A DNA stretch of 64,000 nucleotides from Hyaloscypha bicolor E. Its lineage: Eukaryota; Ascomycota; Leotiomycetes; Helotiales; Hyaloscyphaceae. The notes under the pieces were generated by a model. That model was not told where the DNA came from. It did no database searches and saw only the letters and a list, made by a program, of their open reading frames with translations. A program made the translations under genes and the position numbers. Within the stretch, counting starts at the first letter, position 1, and the number at the start of each line of letters is the position of its first letter. The stretch spans positions 682,001 to 746,000 of the forward strand of contig NW_020194693.1 of NCBI RefSeq assembly GCF_002865645.1, in the 5' to 3' direction. This document shows positions 13,950 to 24,853 of this stretch, piece by piece.

Positions 13950-16900
13950 ATTTCTCTAAATATATAATAGCTTAATACTAAAATTCAGGCTTTTATTAGC
14001 TATAAGCTATTAAAATAAAATATTATTATTATTATAATATCTATAGAATTAAATATTTTATAATATAAAATCGGAATTATTAATTCTATAAAAAGCTTTT
14101 TAAACCCTTAAAATATTAATTCTTTTTAGAATTATTAGAATATTAGATAAATGCTTTATTTCTCTAATATTATAATTAGAGATTAGTAATATTATTATTA
14201 ATTATAATATAATAGTAGCTTATTTTAGTAAATATAAATAAAGAATAGATTTAAAAGAAGCTTTAAAGAAATCTATTTTACTAGCTAAAATAAAGAAAAA
14301 GTATTTTAATTATAGTAAATAAGGCTATAAAAAATCTAATTATAAAAATAAAAAAGTAGAAAAGTAAGAAAATTAGAAAAAGAACCCTAATATAAGACTT
14401 TTAATAATTTCTAAAAAAATAAAGAATTCTTTCTAGAACCTGAAAAATTAATTAAAAAGCTTATAATAAATACTAATAATACTAAAACTAGTTAAATAGT
14501 TTTAGTAAAGCCTATTTATAATAAGAATTTATTATAGATTATTAATTCTAAAAGCTCCTAATATATAATTTATTTATAAAAGGCTTTTACTAAATATAAA
14601 ATATTAAATACTTTTATACTAGTAATTATAATAAATAAAGCCCGGATTTCAACTATTATAAAAAGTATTATATTTTATAAATAGCTTTAAAAGCCTTTAT
14701 ATAAACTATAAAGCTTACTAAAAGCCTAATTTTAATATTATAACTTTAGAATAAAAGTATTATTATATATATTACTATTAGTTTTATTAGAAAAAAGCTT
14801 TTAATTAAATTTCAGGAAATAGTAATAGGAATTATTAGCTATTTAGGAAAAGTATATATTCTAGATAGTATTTTATAAAGTATTAATATTAAACTAAAAG
14901 TAATTATTATATTAAAAAATTAAGCTAATAATTATTTCTAATATTATTAGTTTAGCTATTTGAGTTTCATAAATTTAAAACTAGAATATATTATTTCTAT
15001 AAGATTTAAAAAGCCTATTAAGGCTTTTTAGAAGTTCTATAAGTTCTATATTAAAGCTAAAATAATAAGAATAATAAACTAAAAGGCTTTTAAATAAATT
15101 ATAAATTCATTAAAATATATTTATAATAATCTATAAGGCTTTTATAATATATTTATACTAGAAGAAAATATTTATATATTTATATTTATAAATAACTATA
15201 TTTATAAATTATAAATAGATTTTACTAAAACTAAGAAATAGCTAAAAACTATATTTTTATAATTTAAAGCTCTAGTAAAGCTAGAATTAAAATATAAAAT
15301 TAAAGTTATATATTATAATAATATCTTAAAATATAAGTTTTTAAGAACTTTATTATTAGATAACTATAATATATAGTTTAAATATATTATTTATATTTCT
15401 AAATAAAATAAGGTTTTTAAATATCTAAATAGGAATTTAATATTAATAGCTAGAATTATATTATTAAATATTAAACTTTTTATATAATTCTAGAAAAAAG
15501 CTAGAATTATAATCTATTATTTATAAAATAATCTAATACTAATAGCCCTAATAGAAATATTTTTAAAAAAGCCTATAATAGAAAATATTTTAATTTTAGA
15601 TATTTTAAAATATGTAAATTTATAATATATAAATTTATAATATATATATAGTTATTAAGGCCTATTTTATAGACTATATATCTATATTAAGGTAATATAA
15701 GCTATATAAGCCTAAATAGAAAAAAATTATAATATTTATAATATTTATTTTTTATAAAAATAAATAATTAGAATAGAATTAAAATAAAAAGCTTTTAAAA
15801 AAAAGAAATAGTTTTATTTAATTTTATAAAAGCTATTAGAAAATAACCTAAAGCTCTTATAATTATAGAGCTTTTAGGAAATATATATGACTTTCTAGCT
15901 TTATTTCTTTATTATCTAATTTCTAATAAAGTATTTCAGGGAATTATAAGAATATTATAATAGTAAATATAAGGGCTTTAAATTCTAATTTAGGAAATCC
16001 TAATTTAAAAAATCCTAATTCCTATAATTAGAGAAAATTACTAATTATAGGTTCTTTAGAATATTATATAAATATAGTAATTATAGAATATTTAATTCTA
16101 AAAACCTATATTAAAACTATAAATAACTCTATTTATAAAGCCTATTAGAAGTAAATAATTAATAAAAAGTTTTCTAAATTATAAGTTCTAAATATCTAGA
16201 AACTAGTATTATTATTTTTTAGAAAAAAAACTATAGGCTATAAATAGATATTTATTATTAAATATATATTTATAGGCCTAATTAATTAATATAAAACTCG
16301 ATTAATAAACTAAAGCTTTAGTTAAATTCTAGGAAATAATTTTCTAGAAACTTTTAATTTTATTATTAGAGCTAAAAGCTTAAGGATTTTACTAGTTTTA
16401 GGAATTTATAAGAATTTGGAAATATATTAAATTAATATAATTAGTATTTATTTATATTTTAAACTTTATATTAAAATATATATATATTTCTTTAAAATAT
16501 TTAAATATTTTAAAAGCTTAATATTTCTTTATTTAATTCTTTATATAGGCTTAAATAATTAAAAAGGAAATAATATATTAAAGCTTATATAGAATTTAAA
16601 ATTCTCGGTTTTAATTTCTATTTTAGTAAATCGAGTATTTTTATTATTATAGATTATAATATAATTATAAAATTCTATATAAATAATATATTAGTTCTAA
16701 GCTATAATTTATAAACTATTTAAAAGATTATTAATAAAATAGTCTTTTTATAAAAAATCAAGAATTTAGGAAATATAGCTCTAATTTTAGATATTTAAAT
16801 ATATAGAAATTATATTAAATATATTATAGGCTTTATAAAAAGATTTAAACTAAAAGAAGCTAAATCTATAAACCTTTTTATAAATAACTAGAATACTCTA

Positions 16901-17600
16901 ATTATAGTATAATTAAAAAAGAAATAGGCTAATTAGAACTTATATTAAAAGGCTATAGGCTATATTATATAGGTTTTAAAAAACTTTTATTTTAATATTA
17001 TTTATATAATTGAATAGTTTAACTAATATTATAATAAACTTATTATATAATATTAAAATACTATACTAAGAATATTTTATTATCTAAAAAATATTATAAA
17101 TTATAATATTTTATATAATACTAGAAAAACTAAAAGCCTTAAGCTTTAGGGCTTTAATAATATAGATTTTATAAGAAATATAATAAATAGATATTCTATT
17201 ATAAGATATTTATATTTATTTAATAAAAAACCTATTATATAACTACTTCTATTATTTAATTAGAGTATATAAGCCTATTAGAGGCTAGTAAATAGAGCTA
17301 GTAAATTAGAGCTTTATTTAAGGAACTTAAATATATTTAATATTTAAATATTATTCTTTTAATTCTTATATTTAGTAATAATTAGAATTATATAATATTA
17401 GCTAGAAACCCTATAGCTTATAGTTAAACGAAATATATTAATATTTGCTACTATTATATTAGAGAGCTAATAGCTTTTAATAAAGTAACTATTAAATATA
17501 TTTCTATTAAGAAAATAGTAACTAATATATTTACTAAGTTCTTATTATCTATAGCCCTTAGATATTATATTAAAGGGCTATTTATATTATAATTATAGAA
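13950..17600 (+). mobile_element. RIP-mutated Ty1/Copia-type retrotransposon
   Basis: Polyprotein landmarks appear in Copia order on the plus strand although stops are everywhere. (1) A gag zinc knuckle of CX2CX4HX4C spacing at 14,299-14,349 in which all four metal ligands are TAT (Tyr). (2) A protease active-site block at 14,535-14,567 in which the Asp codon is AAT and the preceding Trp position is TAG. (3) An integrase-type HxFGHL-like block at about 14,945-14,962. (4) A reverse transcriptase YxDD block at 16,676-16,687 reading Y-I-N-N. (5) An RNase H tail at about 17,395-17,590 (NP-x-A...TK-x-I, then a YYYIREL-like block and a final FTK). All catalytic residues are lost, so the element is dead. 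LTRs were not confidently placed. Confidence 0.8.
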
Positions 17601-17827
17601 TTATAAGCTATTTTCTGGGCTGTTTTTAGGCTATTTCTAATTTTTTAGGTACTAAGGCTCTGGGAGCTTTAGTAAATAAAGTAGTAATTTTTAGAATTAT
17701 TTCTTTAAGATTATTTTTAATAATATATAAAAGAATTATTAAAATTAGGAGTCTGAGGCCCCTAATAGACTTAGTAAGCCCTGAAACCGAATATTATAGG
17801 GCCATATACTAGCTTAATATTCTATCT

Positions 17828-17930
17828 AGCTAAAATATCTTATATAGCCAGAATATCTTATATAGCTAAAATATCTTATATGACTAAAATATTCTATATA
17901 ACTAAAATATCCTATATAGCTAGAATCGGT
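17828..17930. repeat. 18-bp minisatellite, 5-6 units
   Basis: Imperfect units of the form AGCTAAAATATCTTATAT begin at about 17,828, 17,846, 17,864, 17,882 and 17,899 and fade out near 17,930. They lie just downstream of the Copia-type RNase H end, in the stretch that may hold its 3' LTR. Confidence 0.8.
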
Positions 17931-18176
17931 TTAGCTAATATAGGGATTTAGTATATGTGATTTAGGGGTTCAAAGCTATATATACGGGCTACTTACTACT
18001 ATAGAATAGCAGTCAATTCAGTATTATTTACTTGGTTTATATTGCAAGCACGTGACCCTAGCTTTATTACTTAGCCAGTTCAACAGAGCTAAGCGAGCTG
18101 ATTAGGAATTTGGAGATCGAGGCAAAGCAGGTTTTATCTCCAGAGGCATTTCTCATTGGCCTTATTCCGTAAATGG

Positions 18177-18285
18177 GTGAGTATATTTCCCAATCCGACT
18201 AGCGCAAAACGAAATCCCTCGGCAAACAGAGGTCAAACCCTCAAGTTTCTAGGGTGTTTTAATTGGTATCAATCGACTTATGAGC
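18177..18285. repeat. Dispersed repeat segment, copy 1
   Basis: About 108 bp that recurs in the same orientation at 24,740-24,853 with scattered differences; shared landmarks are ACAGAGGTC, CCTCAAG and GGTATCGATC/GGTATCAATC. Beyond both edges the two loci differ. In copy 2 the edge coincides with the break in a HET gene, so this is probably the terminal part of a transposable element. The rest of 18,081-18,778 shows no supportable gene. Confidence 0.65.
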
Positions 18286-20178
18286 AAACCACATGACCAA
18301 GGCGAGCGAGGCCAACAAGTCGCACCCCGGGCAGCTCCTGGGGCCTGTCAAAAGTCATTCTCAAACAGGTTAGAACTGTGTGAAAAGCTAATACCACAGG
18401 TCCAGGTGCTCTCCTTATACCGACCCTCTATTAGCAGACTCTGCTGGCAGATTCCTCCTTGCTAGCGTCTCATGCTTTATTTGTGACAAATGGAAGTTTG
18501 TGAGAATATCCCTTACGGATGATCTGCAAGAACTAGCTCCAAGTTTTTAAACAGAGGTAACCTAATATTACTTTGGGGATTTATCAAAGGCTGTAGCTAA
18601 GCCTACTCTGTCATTTACTGAATATATCTTAGAAACTCCCAATAACCTATTTCATAAACTCTAAGCCAACAAAATTGATATTAGGCTATATAATGGTAAT
18701 GGTAATTAATCGGCTTGAGTTTATAGCTGCTTCTCTTTCATATTCAATAGAACCTTTCTTCACGGGGTCTGAGCTTGTTTAATAGTCCATCCTGTACAAT
18801 CCAACGCGGCGGTAAGTCCCAGGATCCTTGTCGCGTTCAAGCAGAAGACCAAACACAGAATCAAAGGTTACCCATATCGGAACCATAAAGACTTCGCAGT
18901 TTTTGGATCCAAGAAAATCCAAATACGTGCGTACAAAGCGTATCCTCCATCCACGTCGAAGCAGCTTTCTGTTCACCAATGGCACTCTCTCTGGAATCGG
19001 ACACCGCAACGTCAACGATCCGCCGTGCACTTCTCCGTACGGGTCTTTTGTTGCCAGTTGCGTCTTACAGCCTAGGACTTTCAATTTGCTTTCCTGGATA
19101 GTTACCTTCGCGACAAGCCTGGAAAATTCTGACGTCTCGAAGCCTTCCCAGTCGTCATAGGGCTCCTCCAACATGTTATGCACAACACCATCGATCTTTG
19201 CCCATGACCACGATGGCGCTCGAAGGTTCTTATCTCGCGACCTTTTGTGCGAGGGTTGCACGTACCAGAGGAGCTGGAACTCGATACCCACTCTTCATAG
19301 CCCGGCAAAATATTCGGATTTAGAACCCGACTCACGAACACATTGTCTGACGAGCTTTGAGTGCGAAAACATGCGCGCGATGCTAGATATGGCGGTGAGC
19401 TTGTCTTTAGGGTATGTTATCGTCGTTCGGGAATACAGGCCCACTATCTTTAGCCATTCGTACGCCATCCTTCGGAGAATGTGTAGATGTTCTGCTTCTA
19501 AAAAGTCTTCATCCCAGCTTATCACTGACCTGTGGACTGGAGGGGTCCAGGATAGCACCTTGGGCAGTATTTCGCACGTCTGGAGTGTACGGCACTCCCA
19601 AAGCAATTGCGATTTGCAGAAGTACAGGCTTCGTGGAGCCAGTAACGTCTCCAGGAAGCACCAGCCACGCTTCAATATTGACGTGTGTGAGAGATATTCC
19701 GATTTGTTGAGCAAGCAAGGATATGTATTTCCATTTGAGGTGTCGCGAAGCTGGAACTTGGCAGTGGGGTCACGCTCAAAGAAACAGCCAGCAGCTCCAT
19801 CAGGCGCATCGGCGGCGACGAGGTTCAAGAAGCAACCTGAGTATATGCTCCCCATGTGCGCGGCTTCATTTATCCAGTCGTCATCATCGTCTTGAAGAAT
19901 GCAGAGGGAGTCGATCCATATATACTGGAACCCCAGCCGCCGGGTGGCAATGATGGCATCCTGAAAAGTCTTAGAGAGGTTCTCGAACGGGATATTTTGG
20001 AGAAGGGAGTCTAGGTTGTTTAGATTTGCAAGGAGGGGCATGGGTCTTTTCCCCCAGCAGTGGGTCAGAGCAAGGTAGCGCAGGCCATTTCTATTTGGGA
20101 TCTGGGAGGTGAGGCAAAGGCGAGTGAATTGGCCATTAGGAGATATGGAGACGAGACGTTTTGGTAATCGAGGAGCCA

Positions 20179-20300
20179 TGTCACGGCCTGGACAAGCTGT
20201 GGAAGTGGAATGTGGTGTGTTTTGGTATAAATACGTATGAATGATCGTGCCCTAAGGGCGGTAAAGAAGCTATATATACGCCTGTGCGCAGCACGTGACA
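20179..20300 (-). repeat. 3' LTR of TRIM-like element
   Basis: 122 bp, TG...CA ends. It differs from the 5' LTR at roughly ten positions, clustered near both ends, so the insertion is not brand new. It contains GGTATAAATACG, a TATA-box-like sequence on the plus strand. Confidence 0.92.
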
Positions 20301-20419
20301 TGCCCCCTCAAAAAGAAGAAAAGGAATATCCCTATTCCTAACCAATGCCATTTAAACGGGTCATTTGCCCTTTAATATAAATTGCGAAGGAGGAACGAGA
20401 GCTCGTTGTGAGAAGTGAG

Positions 20420-20640
20420 CTTGTCGGAAGAAGGGAGCTCGTTGTAAGAGCAAGAGTGAGAGGAAGGGAGCTCTTTATAAGAGCAGGAGTAGAGGGGCTC
20501 GTTGTGAGAGCAGGGGCAGAGGGGCTCGTCGTGAGAGCAGGAGTGGAGGGTTGTTCTTCGTCTTCCTCGTCTTCATTGGCAGAGGCAGGGGGGCTCGTTG
20601 CGAGAGCAGGAGTAGGAGGAGCGAGAGTAGGAGGAGCTGG
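20420..20640 (-). repeat. Imperfect repeats encoding PALTTSPS-like units
   Basis: Repeats of about 27 bp (GCTCGTTGTGAGAGCAGG-like on the plus strand) sit inside the TRIM-like element. Read on the minus strand they give a Pro/Ser/Thr-rich low-complexity peptide with PALTTSPS units. This is probably internal filler of the element, not a host gene. Confidence 0.7.
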
Positions 20641-20764
20641 TATCTCTTGCAAGCATATCTGCTAAACCACTTGAACGATCCGTTGTATTTGGGTGTCCGT
20701 AAGGGCATCCTTTTGGTTAAACCGCTAAGGGGGTTTAAATCGTGAAATAAGAGAAGTGCAAATC

Positions 20765-21010
20765 TCAGAGACAGGAACGGACGAGAGGAGACGACGTTCC
20801 AGGGGTGTGTGTAAGCTCTGTGAAGTACCAGAAGAGAGCAGTACCACGAAGGCAGAGGGGAAAGGCTATACGAATATTGTCTTGCTGAGTCTCTACCAAG
20901 TATAAGAGCATGTACGTAAATGCGAAAACGTCTGTATAAACCACCGTCTTTCCGGTTATAGCCATACCTTCTGGATCAAAATATCCAATATGATTAGGGT
21001 TGGGGGCCAT
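20765..21010 (-). pseudogene. Gag-like fragment of LTR retrotransposon
   Basis: An 81-codon frame with FDPEG, a VYTDVFAF block, and PLCLRGTALFWY. This is the pattern of the gag/retrotransposon capsid region found in fungal Gypsy-type elements (the LRG-x-A-x-xWY motif is characteristic). It ends by a stop soon after, so only the N-terminal capsid part is present. Position, just inside the 5' LTR after a short leader, is as expected. Confidence 0.7.
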
Positions 21011-21104
21011 TCTGGAGGATAGCGTATATGTGGGTCGAGGACTTAATTAAGAGCTCACAATAAGGTATCGATATGGAGGTCGAAATCTTAGGGCATTGCT
21101 ACCA

Positions 21105-21226
21105 TGTCACGGCCTGGACAAGCTGTGGAAGTGGAAATGTATGTGTTTTGGTATAAATATGTATGAATGATCGTGCCCTAAGGGCGGTGAAGAAGCTATA
21201 TATACGCCTGTGTCCAGGCCGTGACA
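21105..21226 (-). repeat. 5' LTR of TRIM-like element
   Basis: 122-bp partner of 20179-20300. Its ends form a longer inverted match (TGTCACGGCCTGGACA at one end, TGTCCAGGCCGTGACA at the other). Next to it on the minus strand lies the putative primer-binding site (21,091-21,104). Confidence 0.92.
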
Positions 21227-21863
21227 AGCCATGACGTTTTTCTGGCAGTGGTGATGATCCTCTCCTTTGGTGCACTCGAGCACCCATTGTTTTGCTCTGG
21301 TCCAAGTTACGTCGTCGTCAGTTGTCCCCGACATGAATGGCATAAGCTGATCCGCCATAGAATCTGTGAGTGATTTATTGATCAGTGTACCACAATCCCA
21401 ATTTATTTAATATCTTACCATGATCCATATGAACAGTAAGCGTCGCAGAAATGTGCCCATCGAACACAGATTGGAGAAGTTTCTTGCGTACAGGTAGCTG
21501 CAGCACGATATTGACAACTTTATCATTCTCATATCCGGAATTCTCCATGATGGTTTCATTGAAAAGCAAGCAACCTCGCCCATATTTGGATGCATAATTC
21601 AGCTCTTCCACCGTGAATGAGGCCAAAAATACTCTGCAAGCAACGCATCCATTTTCCGCACCCTTGCGTAGCCCATGGACAGACTGACACTTTTCCAACG
21701 CCCCGAAGCCGATATGCGAAAGCAGGAACTCCCAAATCCTTGAATCAGTTCTCACTTCTTCCTGCAGCAGCTCGATAAAAATTGTGCGGCAGTACCAGCA
21801 GAATTGTGATTCATTCTGTCCCTGTTGTTTTTGAAGTAGAACGGAAGCTAAAAGAGAAATCAT

Positions 21864-22330
21864 TTTGTGATAGAGGATTGAGGACTAGTATTGGGCTAGA
21901 GGGCGGTTATATGTACAAGTAGTGTGCTGTGGGACGGGGAGAGGGCCGACGTGGTCGATAATGCCAAGACCCCTGAATTAGACACCAGCGCTTACAACTT
22001 CCTTGTAAGCGCCTTTAATTTAACTCATGTCTATGAAATCTCCACCATTTCGAATAGTTTTAATTAAGGGTTTTGGTTGTAAGCAACTTGCGAAATAGTT
22101 CGCCACATAAACCCATAAACCACTTTTTAATTCAGACAGTAATAGCTATTTTCAACCGGGAGGCGAAGCACCATCTACGCCTTCTTATTATTGCTTCGTA
22201 CCTTCTTCCTTCTGCCGACAAGCTCTTTCTCGCCCCAACTCACCCTAGCTTACCCAATATGTCGACAAGGCAGCAAAGTTTACTTTTCCGAACAAAAACA
22301 CATCTCCTTCGTATTTGGGTTAATGCGTGA
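21864..22330. other. Upstream region of the HET pseudogene
   Basis: Normal base composition, no convincing gene. It should hold the ancestral HET promoter. I recognise no specific regulatory motif. Confidence 0.4.
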
Positions 22331-22365
22331 TACGTAGATCACGGCATAAAGTGACGGGATTACAG
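22331..22365 (+). repeat. Left terminal inverted repeat
   Basis: Pairs with 24,574-24,608 in inverted orientation. A related end also occurs at 26,268-26,277 plus 26,844-26,876, split there by a MITE, so this family has at least one more copy in the window. Confidence 0.8.
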
Positions 22366-24606
22366 CAGCATGCATAAATTTAGGGCCACTAATGGGCCCT
22401 ATAGTATCTCAATAAGCCCTGTAAGCCCTATAATTATACTGAAACAGAGGCGTAAGGCCCCTGAAGACCCACTATAATCTCATGCAGCTCGATTGGGAGG
22501 TTGCATTAAGCCACAGGCTTCTATAGGCCCTTAGCCCCTGTATTTTTAGGCCTGCGTCCGTAATCGGTAGCGGGGTAAAGTAAGCTTTACTACCCTTCTT
22601 GGGCCCCCCCACCAAGGCTCCTTACTCACTCTCTTCTTTACTCTCACTTCTTATTTAAAGCCAGTAATTATAGCTACTTTTAATAGTTTATTTGACTTTC
22701 CTGATTTATTAAATAGCTAATTAGAGCTCTCTTTTCTCCTTAACTCTTCTGATTTAGATATATTAGAATATACTAAAGCTATTAAAGATAAAGAGAATAT
22801 CTGGTATAATTTATTATCTAATTTAGAAAATAAAGATAATAATTTACTTGTATTAAGTTTTATTCCTTCTCTCTATTCTCTCGTAGCTACTTTTATAACC
22901 TTTATAATACCTGATATTATATATAAAAAGTACTTAACTAGTACTAGAATTAAGGCTATTTATATACTTAAATAAAAGAAATTTATAAATAATATTAAAA
23001 AAGCTACTAAAGTATTATAAATACGTATTTATGAACTTATAAGCCTTATTAGATAATATAAATAAAGAGAGAATAAAGATATATTTTTAGAAGTATATTA
23101 TATTTTTAATTAATTTTATTCTAATTAACTAGTTATTTCTTTTAATATAATTAAATATATTTTATAAGTTATTCTTTAAAATTTAATTATATATAGCTTC
23201 TCTTATACTATTATAATAGGGATTTTACTCCTATTAGTCACGTGATTCTGTTATATAATCTCCGGATATCTATATAGTCCGTGGTTCACTTATATTACTC
23301 TTTATTTCTTTTTAGTTCTTAGAAATTAACTAACTTTTACTCTCTAATTTCATATTATAGAAGCCTATTCTTCTTTATATATTATTACTTGTTTTATATT
23401 TCTATTACATTATAATTATAAAGAAAATAAGAAAGAGGAATTATGAGATAGTTATAAAAACTATTTAGAAGATTCTTATTATAACTAGTTACTTTTAATA
23501 TAAATTAAATAATAAAGCCTGACTTAAATAAGCTTAGTAAAAAGTAAAGATTAAACTAGTATTTAAAATATAAATATTAGAGTTTTAAGAACTAGAAAAA
23601 TATTATTTTTATAAATAAAATAGTAATATAATTAGAAGAAATAAAAGAAAAGAGAAAAATATAAAGATTTTCTAAGAAGTTATATAATAAATATTATATA
23701 AGAAAGTAATAAAAAAGCTTTTCTAAATTTATATTTTAGGAGTTCTTATATAATAAAAAGGGGCTATATTATATATAAGAAAGAGAAACTATATAATAAA
23801 AGCAAAAGCAAAAGCAAAAGATTAATTTAGATATAAAAAACTTCTTAATTAAAAAGGCAAATAAGTAAAAATAAGAAAAGTAATAAAGAAAGTAGCTAAG
23901 AAATTAGATAAAAGTATATAGAAAAAGGCTTAGTAAAGTAAGAAAAATATATAAGTATAATAAGAAACCTAGAGCTTTATAATAAAGAATAAATAAAGAA
24001 AAATTAATTAGTATTATTATTAAAAGAAGATTCTTATTTCTAAGCTATTATCTTTTATAAAGAAATACTAAAAGAATTATTCTAAGATAATTATTTAGAA
24101 GAAAAATATACTAGCTTATAAATCTTATTACTAATAAAAGATTTATAATCTTTAAAGAATTATAAAAATGTTATAGCTAAGTAATTTACTTGATTTGAAT
24201 ACTATTAAATATATATGGTTTTAGATAAAGATAAAGACTACTAGGAAGGGCTTATTAGTAATAAAAAGAAGCTTGGAGAAAAATAAGGGAAATATTAGAA
24301 AAGTATATTTTAGTATATAATTCAGAATAAATTAAAGCAATTTCTAATTATATAAAGGAGGTAATTAGACTAAAAGAGGGAAATAAATGTAAGGAAGAAC
24401 AAAAAAGGGGCTAAGAGAAGATTGTAATATATTATGGCTAGTATATCTTTACTTATTATTAATTGGGTTAGCTAATTTACTCCTTTATATATTAATTAAT
24501 TAAATAACTGATACCCTTCAGAAGGCAAGTAAGACCTTACAGGGTACTTTAGTGGACTGCATAAATTTATGCCCTGTAATCCCGTTACTTTATGCCGTGA
24601 TCTTCG
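22333..24606 (+). mobile_element. RIP-degraded Tc1/mariner (Fot1/pogo-like) element
   Basis: Inverted repeats of about 35 bp (22,331-22,365 and 24,574-24,608; 33 of 35 match by eye), containing GATCACGGCATAAAGT, bound about 2.27 kb. Both ends abut a TA dinucleotide (22,331-22,332 and 24,607-24,608), fitting the TA target duplication of Tc1/mariner elements; size fits fungal Fot1-type elements. The ends are GC-balanced and the centre (22.65-24.48 kb) is AT-rich with all long frames closed. Transposase residues were not identified, so superfamily rests on TIR, TA and length; strand is a guess from partly readable stretches near 22.7-22.95 kb. Confidence 0.65.
23796..23820 (+). repeat. AAAGC hexamer tract
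   Basis: About four tandem AAAAGC-type units inside the RIP-degraded centre of the TIR element. It is a simple repeat with no evident function. Confidence 0.8.
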
Positions 24607-24608
24607 TA
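24574..24608 (-). repeat. Right terminal inverted repeat
   Basis: Reverse complement of 22,331-22,365 with two mismatches; outer end at a TA. Confidence 0.8.
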
Positions 24609-24739
24609 CTAGGCTGTTGCTATTCCTACTAAAGGCTGCCACGCAACGTTGAAGCTGTATTTGTAACGTGAGTATGGGACTTCAAGGAGTATCCTTGAAA
24701 ATGAAGTTGTTCCAGGATGTGGTGGTATATTTTAATAAC

Positions 24740-24853
24740 AGGCAATGATATATTGCCCGATTCGACTAGTAGAAAACGAACCCCCTCAGAAAACAGAGGT
24801 CCAAACCTCAAGATTCTGTAGTATTTCGTTCGGTATCGATCAAGTTATAAGCA
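24740..24853. repeat. Dispersed repeat segment, copy 2
   Basis: Copy of 18,177-18,285. Its right edge falls inside a HET coding sequence, exactly where the HET frame stops making sense, so it looks like the end of an element inserted in that gene. Confidence 0.65.

Larger units (their letters stand above)
1..18080. repeat. AT-rich RIP-degraded transposon island
   Basis: The block is dominated by A/T with very frequent TpA and has no open frame of 60 codons in any of six frames up to about 18.2 kb. This is what heavy RIP (C:G to T:A, mainly at CpA) leaves of repeated DNA. Two candidate LTR pairs, short tandem repeats and a recognisable Copia-type polyprotein are annotated separately. I see no intact host gene, tRNA or rRNA here. 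Sequence recovers normal composition near 17.7-18.1 kb. Confidence 0.9.
20179..21226 (-). mobile_element. Short non-autonomous LTR element (TRIM-like) in HET gene
   Basis: Two 122-bp direct repeats (20179-20300 and 21105-21226), each TGTCACGG...GTGACA, bound a 1,048-bp element flanked by the perfect 5-bp target duplication AGCCA (20,174-20,178 and 21,227-21,231). Read on the minus strand, the 5' LTR (21,105-21,226) is followed at once by TGGTAGCAATGCCC, a primer-binding-site-like sequence starting with TGG. The 3' LTR (20,179-20,300) is preceded by a purine tract ending GAGGGGGCA. A gag-like fragment lies inside; there is no pol. All standard LTR-retrotransposon landmarks are present, so transposition would have needed an autonomous relative. 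Confidence 0.92.
18779..21863 (-). pseudogene. HET-domain gene, disrupted by insertion and nonsense codon
   Basis: HET proteins mediate heterokaryon (self/non-self) incompatibility in ascomycetes. Exon 1 runs 21863-21419 and a GTAAGA...CACAG intron (21,364-21,418) leads to exon 2 at 21363. The frame breaks at 21,227-21,231, where a 1,048-bp LTR element is inserted, and resumes in the same frame at 20178 with a PRLPKRLV block typical of this family just before the HET domain. HET signatures follow: YLALTHCWG, an IWIDSLCI block, and RGW with the downstream PRSLYF. A TGA at 19295-19297 replaces the residue that in the family's LAGLW motif is normally Trp; the same frame then continues for 170 codons to 18779, including LLWYV and PSWSW, which are conserved in HET C-termini. 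Two independent lesions, little other decay: probably a recent pseudogene. Confidence 0.85.
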
